Shown here piece after piece: positions 38,801 to 46,553 of a stretch of DNA of 64,000 nt; the stretch's first letter is position 1; each line of letters opens with the position of its first letter. The stretch lies in assembly GCA_021405315.1 (NCBI GenBank), contig QWIH01000005.1, positions 1 to 64,000 of the forward strand, read 5' to 3'. The notes under the pieces are model-generated. The model ran no database searches. It worked only from the letters and a program-made list of their open reading frames with translations, and was not told the DNA's origin. This DNA is from Leptolyngbya sp. PLA1. Its GTDB lineage: Bacteria > Planctomycetota > Phycisphaerae > Phycisphaerales > UBA1924. The position numbers and the translations under genes were made by a program.

Positions 38801-40448
38801 CTTGAAGGGTCTGGCGCCGGACCAGGTGGCGTCACTGACCACCGACCGGGACGAAGCGGAGCGCCTCGCGCGGCGGGTGTCGGAAATCGCGGGCGCACGC
38901 CGCGTCTACGAGGCGATCCGGCAGGCAATCGCGGACTGGCCGAAGGACGTGCCCGCCCTTCGCGAGCGCGTGAAGACCCTGGCCGACGCGAAGATCGATG
39001 GAGGCGCCCGCCGCGCCGAGCGGCCGAGGCTGCTGCTCACGGAGATGAAGGACGGCGGGGAGTTTGATCGGGTGTACTCCGTCGAGGCCGGACGCGAGGT
39101 CATGGGTGACTGGGCCCGGGTTCGGACGCTCATCGAACCCGCGTCCGGCGCGGAGCGCCAAGTCATGGACGCGGAAGCGCTCCGGGGCGGGGGCTACCTC
39201 GCCGCGGGCCGTGTGACGGAGGACTACGTGGTGGAGTACGCGCGGTACTGGCGTCGTCAGGCGACGGACGCGACGCAGGTGAGTGCCAACACGTGGGCCG
39301 ACTTCGCCGCGCAGATCGACGACATGATCCCCGACAACATCGCGGACCTGAAGCAACTCCAGGACGCGACCACCGCGGCTCTGGACGCGATCCCCGGCGT
39401 GCTCATGGCGCCCGCGGCGCTGGCCGACCACAAGGCGGATGTCTCCAAGGCCTTCGCCGGGCTGGCGACGGAGGCCTTCAGCCGCGAAGGCGCGATCCGT
39501 GATTCGCTCCGCAACTGGCGGCGGCTGGCCGGCGTGCAGGGGGGTCCTGAAGGTGCCGTCGGGCTTCTCCGCGCCTCGTACAACGCCGGCGATGCTCAGG
39601 CGGAGTACTTCGCGCAGTACGGCAAGGGAGTCGCCTACTGGGACGGTGTGGTGCTCCGCGGCATCGAGCTGCTCACCGAGGCGACACAGGGCGATGTGGC
39701 CCGCGCCCAGAACCTGCTCATGTCTTCGAACAAGGCACCGCTCTGCTTCGGGCCGGCGTCGATGGGCGACCTGACCCCGGACGAACTCCGCGCCGTCGCC
39801 GCCGCCGCCACCAAGGTCGCCAGTGGGAGCGGAGGCACCGGCACCGCTGTCAAGCCATCCGCGGGCATGGACCCGCGAGTGAACGACCTGCTTTCGAGGC
39901 TGTTCGGCGCGAACTTCATCAAGGCCACCGCGGAGCGGCAGACCTGGTTCACCCGCCTCCAGAGGGTTCTTGACTCGGTTGCGGGCAAGGATCCCGTTCG
40001 GCTGAGTCTCAACCTGCTTTCCGATGCACCGCCCCAGGGGGCCGGGGGCAAGACACCCGCGTTCGAGAGTGGCTACAAGTTCGCGGCCCTGTACGTGAAT
40101 GACAAGAAGGTCGGCGAGGCGTTCAACATCTTCAGTGCCTCGACCATCCCGGCTGACAAGGCCAAAGACCTGGTCATGACGCTGCCGGTGCAGTCCAGCT
40201 CGATCGGCCTGTTCCGGGATGATCCCGGGCGCTCGGACCGAGCCCCGGACGAGCGGATCGTGCTCCCCGAGCACTGGAGCCTGCTGGGTGCAATGCTCAA
40301 GCAGGAGCAGAGCGATCGGATCGGGCCCGGTGTGTGGCGGGTGATGGCGTCCAACAACACGATGTACCTGTGGCTGACGATCAAGATCGAGCCGGACGTG
40401 CCGGCGCGGGCCGACTGGCCCAGCGTCACCACGTGGCCCGGGCAGTGA
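35886..40448 (+). CDS. tssM: T6SS membrane-complex protein TssM (IcmF)
   Basis: TssM spans the inner membrane and periplasm and forms the channel through which the T6SS tail is fired. The 1,520-residue protein has two N-terminal TM helices (about 13-32 and 38-63), a cytosolic GTPase-like domain with Walker A GPPGSGKT at 123-130 and VIDTAGRMF as Walker B, a third TM helix at about 442-463, and a long helical periplasmic region ending in a beta-rich C-terminal domain. It is longer than the 1,100-1,300 residues usual in Proteobacteria; the extra length is in the Ala/Glu-rich periplasmic part. It follows tssL by 55 bases. Confidence 0.94.
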   Translation: MLGSFANLPRPVQAVVMLASGASLTSFVLAAVPGPYQSFFLYVTIGIVAVVVLLALFKLVLMLRDKAKSGPFASMLSKGARGAADPALKARMDDLRRKFEEGVTTFKQAGKDLYSLPWYLLVGPPGSGKTEALRHSNVGFPPGLQDPLQGSGGTLNMHWWFTNHAVVIDTAGRMFMEGADEGGGSEWREFLKLLKSARPNCPVNGLLLVISSESLLKDGAEKIEQTAGAIARQLDVVQRTLDVRFPVTVVVTKCDKIVGFREFFEHIGDPNLQHQILGWSNPSPLDEAFKPDQVDKHLESVRQKLMKRRMGLIQNPVHTTDANARRTDQIDEMFELPDNLVRIAPRLRRYLEMIFVAGEWSPKPLFLRGIYFTSSMREGQALDVSLAQALGVDVESIPGSRDWDREKSYFLRDLFMSKVFKEKGLVTRATNVSKALAKQRTMLVGGAIATAVVLGGLTVLGYFQFNASLGPPSKTWAAVRGAMVGDPERDVTPLDPKETSLIGRSSEAGGTGWVYQGRKDFTNLDVLGSDIVNPVELIVETGSYKAIDPPLIARPAAPMLGFRNSFLDSQEAAHRRVIEQTTVSPLLEAARSRLEQEKDWGPDAVAALAQLIRVQTYSYKSKPAFDEGPSLAELKDAAKEARLPAERGDIPAIDVDALFRYVLGPAADEAKGYAGDRSKIREAVKRAYPNGLGAIEMSSLLGGKDETNRRANERAAANLAERMRTGGSPTGDMGALLMLQSGLAEFAAAEAQLRAHPMLRAGASGASSLPRTVEQYDTFAKDASAQFKRLADAKAKIDQAVTRLGSKADNPLDALTAAGEQWEREAGSFFDQLIQQLPKGLDTGLEGKAAELAEKAFNERTPEELRSLLTKLVEHRKTVVAAVKTSLETVRADMQRSAPLAVPGRTAAQVDARAYAARYALYELGAAELAAAAQPVGEVKSVTAKIDQIDAGPRRVGEQAQAWLSWTPSQGGLKGLAPDQVASLTTDRDEAERLARRVSEIAGARRVYEAIRQAIADWPKDVPALRERVKTLADAKIDGGARRAERPRLLLTEMKDGGEFDRVYSVEAGREVMGDWARVRTLIEPASGAERQVMDAEALRGGGYLAAGRVTEDYVVEYARYWRRQATDATQVSANTWADFAAQIDDMIPDNIADLKQLQDATTAALDAIPGVLMAPAALADHKADVSKAFAGLATEAFSREGAIRDSLRNWRRLAGVQGGPEGAVGLLRASYNAGDAQAEYFAQYGKGVAYWDGVVLRGIELLTEATQGDVARAQNLLMSSNKAPLCFGPASMGDLTPDELRAVAAAATKVASGSGGTGTAVKPSAGMDPRVNDLLSRLFGANFIKATAERQTWFTRLQRVLDSVAGKDPVRLSLNLLSDAPPQGAGGKTPAFESGYKFAALYVNDKKVGEAFNIFSASTIPADKAKDLVMTLPVQSSSIGLFRDDPGRSDRAPDERIVLPEHWSLLGAMLKQEQSDRIGPGVWRVMASNNTMYLWLTIKIEPDVPARADWPSVTTWPGQ

Positions 40449-40472
40449 GCGGGGATAGAAAGGACTATCGGA

Positions 40473-43400
40473 GTGGGCAAGGAAGGGCCTGTTCGGAACG
40501 CGCGCGTGCACCTGGCAGCCTTCGGGAAGCACCCGGGCTGGGACGATCACATCGAGGAAATCGGGCTTGATCACGAGGATCTGGTCCGGATCAAGAGGGA
40601 GCTCTACGCCGAGGGCCTCGCGGGGAACATCGACTCGGGGGCGTGGGAGAAGCTGCCGGACGAGCAGCGCCTGCCGGCGTTCAAGCATCTGTTCTACTGG
40701 CGGCGTTCCGCGGGGCTGGTGATCGGGCGGATGTGGTCGAGCCGCGACGGCAAGGGTCGCACCAAGTACCCCATGGTCGTGTGCGCCATGATCGAGGGCG
40801 TGCCGGATGCCTGGGCCATTCAGCAGGTGCTGCCCCGCCTGGAGCAGGTGGAGGCCAAGTGCGTTCAGACGAACTCGGCGGAACTGGTAAGGCTCGCGAT
40901 CGGAGAGGCGCGGCGCGGACTCGATGATCAGGCGGCGCTGCTCGCGAGTTCGGGCGTCAGCCAGTCGGGTGACGACGCGGGCGTCCTGAAGGCGCTCCTG
41001 ACAAGCCCGGGTCTGAACATTCCTGAGGAGTCGGGTGGCGGGCTGACCCGCGTTCTGTACGAGATCGACCGCGAGATGGGCGAGTTCAAGGGCGGTGCCG
41101 GCGCCAAGCGCACCGCCTCAAAGATCGTCGGCGAGGCCGGCGCCCAGCACATCCGCGTCCCGCGCTGCCTGCAGCCCGCCGGTGAAGCCGCCCGCGCGTG
41201 GATGCTCCTGCTCGCGCAGGACATCGCGGATTCCACTCCCGTGCTGGTCATCGAGCCCATGGACGCGGCGTTCGTGGACATCATCGTGGGCAACCCGCGC
41301 CCGCAGCAGTTCTTCTGCGTCCGCGCGAGCGACAAGGGGCTCGCGCTGACCTCCGAAGTGCCCTACACCATCGATCCGGCGTTCAAGACCGCGACCGCGG
41401 AGAGAGTGAAGGCGTGGTGCGCCGGCAACGTCAGGCTTCCGGGGCGCAGGGGCGCCATGGCCGGCGGTGCGCCCGCGGAGGGCGCCGGAGAGAGCAAGGG
41501 CTTCCCGCGAGGGGTGCTCATCGCGGCGGGCGGTGTGATCGCGGCCATAGTCATCGGCGCCGGCGTCTTGGCCGCGCTCTCGGGCCGGTCGGAAGAACCG
41601 AAGCCGGAGCCGGCCCCCGAGAGTCCCGGGCCGCAGGGCAACGCTGTGCCTCAGGCCACCCCGCCGAAGGCAACCGAGAAGCCGACACCGCCGAAGGCGG
41701 CGCCGTCGTATGGCGCCGATGATCCGCGCGCCGGCTGGGACATCGACGATCAGGTCACCCGCGCGCGAGCGCTCCTCGCGGCGCTCGAAGTCGAGCTCGC
41801 CGCTGAGGGCCTGAAGCCCGATCCCGCGGTCAAGGCCCGCATCGACCGGGCCGCGGACCGGGCCGACAACTTCGTGCGGGGCCGGGCACTGTCGGCGGCG
41901 TCGCGGGACGCCATCGTGAGCGATATGGCCTCGGTGGACGGCGAGATCAGAGCTGTCATGACCGCCCTGAAGGGCGACATTGACCGCAGCCACGAGCGCG
42001 TGCGGGCATTCCTGGATGAGGAAGCCTCGCAGGCCCAGGTGAAGAGCGATGCACTGAAGCGAGCCTGGAGCGCCGGCCTTCGCGCGATCGATCACACCAA
42101 GGGTTGGGAGCACGCGCGGGCGCGTCATGCCGCCGTCGTGGCGGCCCTGAAGGAGGCGGAGGAACTGCTCGCGGCGTCGGGCGAGCTCAAGGCCCCGACA
42201 CTGGCAGAGGTGCAAACTCCCGCCCTTGCCGCGGTCATCGACGCGAGGCGGGAGAAGGCGATGCAGGAGGTCGCGGCGGCCGCCGGGACCGGCGACTCCG
42301 CCCGCTCCGGGGCGGTCGCCCGCGAACTCTCCGCGTGGACGGAGGGTGCGCGATCGCTGTTCGCGCAGGCGGGCCGGCTGAGCGAGCTTCTGGCAGGCGG
42401 GTACGCGTGGTCGGAGGCGGCTGCCGGCGGAGACTCGATCAAGAGCCTCCACGAGCAGTTGCCCGGGATGCCCGCGTGGAACGAGTTCAGCGCCGCGCTC
42501 GCGGGGCTGGATGCCCGCTGCATCGCGCTCAGGGACATCGCCGCGGGCGGGGATGCCCGGTCGCTGATCGCGACGATCCGGAAGTCACGGGCGGATCTTG
42601 CGAAGCTCGGACTTTCGGAGGCGAACACCGCCTGGGCGAGGCTGGGAGAGGTGCCGGGCTGGCCATCGACGCCGGAAGACGCACGCGACGCGGGCCGGGT
42701 CCTGAAGGAGGACATGCTCGCGATCATCGGGCGCGAGCCGTCGGCGGAGAGGCGAACGGAACTGGAGGCAAGCGCGAGGAAGGCAGGGGCGCAGGTGTGG
42801 AGCCGCTTCGTGTCGACGGCAGCCGTCGACGCCGCGGGCGTGAACGCGGCTCTGGACACACGGGGTGTGCTCGGGGCTGATGACACCGCAGAACAGGGCG
42901 TGCCGGACTGGGCCAGGTTCAATCTGGCAAAGGGCCGGCTGTCGAGGGCGGTCGACGCCGCGGACGCCCTGCCCGGACGCGCGCGGGTGGATGCCATCCG
43001 CGCGGCGATGGAGGGCTTTGTGGCCCTTTCTTCCTCGCTTCCGGTCGCTTCCCGCGCCGAAGCCAAGCAGTTGATCGATGCCATGAAGGACTTGCTCGAC
43101 TCGCCCGGAGAGATCGATCTGGCGAAGTTGGGGCCGGGCGGCGCGGGATTCGAGCTGGTTTCGTCGGACGCGGAGTCGGTGGTCTATCGGCTCGGGAGTA
43201 CCCCTGTCGAGTTCCGCCGCCTCGAGCCGACGGGCGAGGGCGTTTCGTTCGTGTCCACCACAGAGATGTCGGTCGGGGGGTTCATTGATCTGGTCGGTGG
43301 GCGGGGCGAAGAGTTCCGGAGCATCATGCCCCGCTCAGACGCGGGCGGGGTGGATCCCCGCGTGGGGCCGCGAGTCTGGGTGTGGCAGGGTTCCGCGCTG

Positions 43401-44159
43401 GCGGTCACTTCGCCCGCTGGGCCGGGTGACCTGGGACAGGGGTGGGTGCGGATCAAGACGCAGATGGCGGGGCGCGAGTACTACCCCCCGGGGCTGAAAG
43501 TCGATCCCCCGAGCAGGGATCACCCGATGCAATATCTCTCGCCGCACGCCGCCGTGCTGGCCGCTCGACTCGCTGGGTGCCGCCTGCCAACGCTGGACGA
43601 ATGGACGGCGGCAGGAGGAGCGGTGGGAGGTACGAACTTGCGAGATTTGTCTTGGAAGAAGGAGCATGACCACCTTCGCCAGTTTGCATCCTCCGGGCCG
43701 GAGTTCCCCGGGGCGGGACTCTTCTGGCCCGCGGGAGTCACACGCAAGAGCCCGTTGGAGGACGATCAGGCAGCCGTAAGTACTGATGATGGATGGGTTT
43801 GGTTTGCGCCCGTGTCCACCGGAGATGGCAGGTTCAAGCACTTGGCCGGCAACGTCGCGGAGTACGTGACCCACGAGGCGGTGGATTGGGATGGCCTGGT
43901 CGCCACGCGGGAGGCGGTAGACGCGGCCGTTGGCAAGGGAGAGAAAATCAGGATCGTCGGCGGTTCGGCCCTGTCCCCATCAGACGTGAAACTGGACCAG
44001 CCCTACCCGATCACCCCCCAATCGCGAGAAGGATACTCAGATGTCGGATTCCGCCTGGCGTTCGGCGCTCCGAAGGCCGCAGCGGCGGCGAGCACCTCGG
44101 AGCGAGTCCGAAAGGCCTTGGGGGCGTCGGGATACCTTTCAGACCTTCAGCGCAAGTAG
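40473..44159 (+). CDS. TagF-like domain fused to TM, coiled-coil and FGE/SUMF1-like domains
   Basis: The 1,228-residue protein starts with GTG 24 bases after tssM. Residues 1 to about 130 resemble TagF, a negative regulator of T6SS that opposes the Thr-phosphorylation pathway: HLAAFGKHPGWDDHIEEIG at the start and SRDGKGRTKYPMVVC further on. A TM helix lies at about 348-368. A long Ala/Glu/Arg-rich periplasmic region follows, then from about residue 915 an FGE/SUMF1-like domain with VSTTEMSVGGFIDL, CRLPTLDEW, LAGNVAEYV and YSDVGFRLAFG. The last two thirds mirror the pseudokinase protein at 28256. No catalytic Cys pair is seen. Confidence 0.8.
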   Translation: MGKEGPVRNARVHLAAFGKHPGWDDHIEEIGLDHEDLVRIKRELYAEGLAGNIDSGAWEKLPDEQRLPAFKHLFYWRRSAGLVIGRMWSSRDGKGRTKYPMVVCAMIEGVPDAWAIQQVLPRLEQVEAKCVQTNSAELVRLAIGEARRGLDDQAALLASSGVSQSGDDAGVLKALLTSPGLNIPEESGGGLTRVLYEIDREMGEFKGGAGAKRTASKIVGEAGAQHIRVPRCLQPAGEAARAWMLLLAQDIADSTPVLVIEPMDAAFVDIIVGNPRPQQFFCVRASDKGLALTSEVPYTIDPAFKTATAERVKAWCAGNVRLPGRRGAMAGGAPAEGAGESKGFPRGVLIAAGGVIAAIVIGAGVLAALSGRSEEPKPEPAPESPGPQGNAVPQATPPKATEKPTPPKAAPSYGADDPRAGWDIDDQVTRARALLAALEVELAAEGLKPDPAVKARIDRAADRADNFVRGRALSAASRDAIVSDMASVDGEIRAVMTALKGDIDRSHERVRAFLDEEASQAQVKSDALKRAWSAGLRAIDHTKGWEHARARHAAVVAALKEAEELLAASGELKAPTLAEVQTPALAAVIDARREKAMQEVAAAAGTGDSARSGAVARELSAWTEGARSLFAQAGRLSELLAGGYAWSEAAAGGDSIKSLHEQLPGMPAWNEFSAALAGLDARCIALRDIAAGGDARSLIATIRKSRADLAKLGLSEANTAWARLGEVPGWPSTPEDARDAGRVLKEDMLAIIGREPSAERRTELEASARKAGAQVWSRFVSTAAVDAAGVNAALDTRGVLGADDTAEQGVPDWARFNLAKGRLSRAVDAADALPGRARVDAIRAAMEGFVALSSSLPVASRAEAKQLIDAMKDLLDSPGEIDLAKLGPGGAGFELVSSDAESVVYRLGSTPVEFRRLEPTGEGVSFVSTTEMSVGGFIDLVGGRGEEFRSIMPRSDAGGVDPRVGPRVWVWQGSALAVTSPAGPGDLGQGWVRIKTQMAGREYYPPGLKVDPPSRDHPMQYLSPHAAVLAARLAGCRLPTLDEWTAAGGAVGGTNLRDLSWKKEHDHLRQFASSGPEFPGAGLFWPAGVTRKSPLEDDQAAVSTDDGWVWFAPVSTGDGRFKHLAGNVAEYVTHEAVDWDGLVATREAVDAAVGKGEKIRIVGGSALSPSDVKLDQPYPITPQSREGYSDVGFRLAFGAPKAAAAASTSERVRKALGASGYLSDLQRK

Positions 44160-44189
44160 TGCGCGTTTGAGAAGAGAAATCCGCTCCGC

Positions 44190-44218
44190 TTGACGGTGGG
44201 GCGGCGGTGATCTAGGTT
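44190..44218 (+). promoter_or_regulatory. Predicted sigma-70-type promoter of the tpsB-tpsA unit
   Basis: TTGACG (44190-44195) and TAGGTT (44213-44218) are exactly 17 bases apart in the gap after the TagF-FGE gene. A GTGCCC/GGGCAC hairpin follows at 44234-44250, and a second TTGACA at 44304-44309 lacks a matching -10. The predicted leader before tpsB is about 130 bases. Confidence 0.5.
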
Positions 44219-44353
44219 GGGTGGAGTTATTCAGTGCCCTGAGCGGGCACGATCGGTGTTCGGGAGGGGTCGGCCGGGCCTGACCTCCCGGTGATCGTGC
44301 CGCTTGACAGTCACGTGGGCGAGGGTGTGATGCCTGAGAAAGAAGGTACTGGG

Positions 44354-46438
44354 ATGAACAACGAGCGAATGGTGGGGTCGACTGTCCTCAGGCGGAACGT
44401 CGTCGCGAGGCTGCGAAACCGCTGGTGGTTGACGGCGGTCGGAGCGCTGTGCGTGGCCGGCCCTGCGGTGGCGCAGCCGAAGGAAAACCCCCCGCCCCTG
44501 GACGTGAACGCGATCCAGCCGGCTGAGAAGCCGAAGGCCCCGGATGCGCCCGCCGTCAAGGCCGAGGCCCCGGCACCCGCTGCCGCCCAGGCCCCGACGG
44601 GTCCGGACATCAATCCGGAGTATGACGGAGAGCGGTACCCCGTGAGCCGGTTCGTATTGGAGTATCGCAGCGAGCACCCCGAGCACATCCCGTTGGAGAC
44701 ACTGGCGGACGAGGTAGTGACGCTGGGGGTGACCCCCGGCGGCTACGCGGAACCCCGCGAAGGCATGCCCTCGGTGGACATGCGGATCGGTGATGTCGTG
44801 GAGGGTGCGGGCGGTTCCTTTTATCGCAGCGGCCTGAACGCCGTCGCCAAGGCGCTGGCCCGGGGCCTGACTCGCCGGGGCTTCATCGGTCACTTCGTGG
44901 AGTTCCACCCGGAAGACATCGACCCCGCGACCGCCGCGGACAAGAGGGGCGGGGCCCGCAGCGAACTGCGGCTGCGGCTGTGGACGGGCAAGGCGAGCGA
45001 GGTTCGCTCGATCTCGTCCGGCGACCGCCTGAAGTCATACACGGGCGGGAATCCGGCGCTCCGCATCAACAGCGACGATCCTGTGCAGGCCCGCATCCGC
45101 GCCACCTCGCCCGTGCAGGCGGGGGAGCTCCTCCGCAAGGACTACCTCGACGAGTACGTCTTCCGCCTCAACCGTCACCCGGGACGGCGCGTGGACATCG
45201 CCCTCTCGCCCGGCGAAGAGGACGAGGCGGTCGTCGTGGATTACCTCGTGCAGGAGAGCAAGCCCTGGTCGATCTACGCCCAGATCAGCAACACCGGCAC
45301 GAAGACCACGAACGAATGGCGTGAACGCTTCGGGTTCGTTCACAACCAGCTCACGGGGCACGACGACATTCTCCGGCTGGACTACACCACCGCCGGCTTC
45401 GACGCGTCGCACGCGATCGTCGCGAGCTACGAGTTCCCGCTGCTGTCGGACAGGCTCCGCATCCGGCCGTACGCCTCGTACACCGAGTTTGACGCCTCGG
45501 AGGTCGGGCAGTCCGGGCTGGACTTCAGCGGCCGGACCACGACCGCCGGCGTGGAGGCCACGGGAATTCTCTTCCAGAGCCGCGAGTGGTTCCTTGACGG
45601 GACCGCGGGCATCCGGGGCAAGAACGAGATCGTGGAGAACCCCTTTGGCGGCGAGGGCGACGAGGTCTTCTGGATTCCCTACGTCGGCCTGGAGCTGACC
45701 CGCGACACCGAGTCGGCGTACACCGCCGCGGGCCTGACGTTCGAGTACCACCCGTCGGACTGGGGCAAGCCCGATCCGGTCCAGATCGATCTGCTGGGCC
45801 GCCCGTCGGTCGACCGCGAGTGGCACGTGCTGAAGTTCCACGCGGACCAGTCGTTCTTCATCGAGCCGCTGATCAACCCGAAGGGCTTCAAGGGTGACGC
45901 GTCGGCCAAGGGACCCAAGTCTCTGGCGCACGAGATCGTGCTCTCGGTGCGGGGCCAGTACGGGTTCGACAACCGTCTTCTGGCGAGCGAAGAGGAAATC
46001 GCCGGCGGCATGTTCAGCGTTCGCGGCTATCCGGAGTCGGTCATCGCGGGCGACAGCGTCATCATCGCCAGCGCCGAGTACCGCTTCCACGTGCCCCGGG
46101 CGTTCGGGACGCAGGAACCCGGCTACCTCATGGGCAAGAAGAACAATATCTTCGGCCCGGACTTCCGCTGGCAGCCCCAGTCGGACTTTGGCCGGGGTGA
46201 TTGGGACTGGGTGCTCAAGGGGTTCTTCGATGTCGCCCAGAGCCGCGTCAACGACAAGCTCGCGGGTGAAGAGGACTACACGCTGGTCGGCGCCGGCATC
46301 GGCACCGAGCTGCAGTGGAAGCGGAACTTCACGATGAGGCTCGAGTGGGGCTTCGCCCTCGAGGATGTGGACGACCCCGCGAACGAGGTTGACGCCGGCG
46401 ACAACGAGATTCACTTCCTGATCACGGTGCTCTACTAG
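44354..46438 (+). CDS. Two-partner-secretion outer-membrane transporter (TpsB, ShlB/FhaC-like)
   Basis: TpsB proteins are 16-stranded outer-membrane barrels that export a partner TpsA exoprotein. The 694-residue protein has a long signal peptide (basic start, hydrophobic to about 40), a Pro/Ala-rich linker, two POTRA-like domains (about 95-270), then a barrel with FSVRGYPESV, whose VRGY at 556-559 lies in the conserved L6 loop, and a terminal strand ending in the aromatic residue of ITVLY. ATG 44354 is favoured over upstream GTG 44291 and ATG 44330 because AAAGAAGG lies just before it. tpsA follows. Confidence 0.9.
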   Translation: MNNERMVGSTVLRRNVVARLRNRWWLTAVGALCVAGPAVAQPKENPPPLDVNAIQPAEKPKAPDAPAVKAEAPAPAAAQAPTGPDINPEYDGERYPVSRFVLEYRSEHPEHIPLETLADEVVTLGVTPGGYAEPREGMPSVDMRIGDVVEGAGGSFYRSGLNAVAKALARGLTRRGFIGHFVEFHPEDIDPATAADKRGGARSELRLRLWTGKASEVRSISSGDRLKSYTGGNPALRINSDDPVQARIRATSPVQAGELLRKDYLDEYVFRLNRHPGRRVDIALSPGEEDEAVVVDYLVQESKPWSIYAQISNTGTKTTNEWRERFGFVHNQLTGHDDILRLDYTTAGFDASHAIVASYEFPLLSDRLRIRPYASYTEFDASEVGQSGLDFSGRTTTAGVEATGILFQSREWFLDGTAGIRGKNEIVENPFGGEGDEVFWIPYVGLELTRDTESAYTAAGLTFEYHPSDWGKPDPVQIDLLGRPSVDREWHVLKFHADQSFFIEPLINPKGFKGDASAKGPKSLAHEIVLSVRGQYGFDNRLLASEEEIAGGMFSVRGYPESVIAGDSVIIASAEYRFHVPRAFGTQEPGYLMGKKNNIFGPDFRWQPQSDFGRGDWDWVLKGFFDVAQSRVNDKLAGEEDYTLVGAGIGTELQWKRNFTMRLEWGFALEDVDDPANEVDAGDNEIHFLITVLY

Positions 46439-46553
46439 CGATCTGTCCGGGTGTGGCGCCCCGCGGAAGCGCGGGGCGGGGATGAGAACGAAACCGAATG
46501 CTCCGCCGCGGCGCACATGCAAGGCCCGGCAGCGGGTGGAAAAGAGGTCTGAG

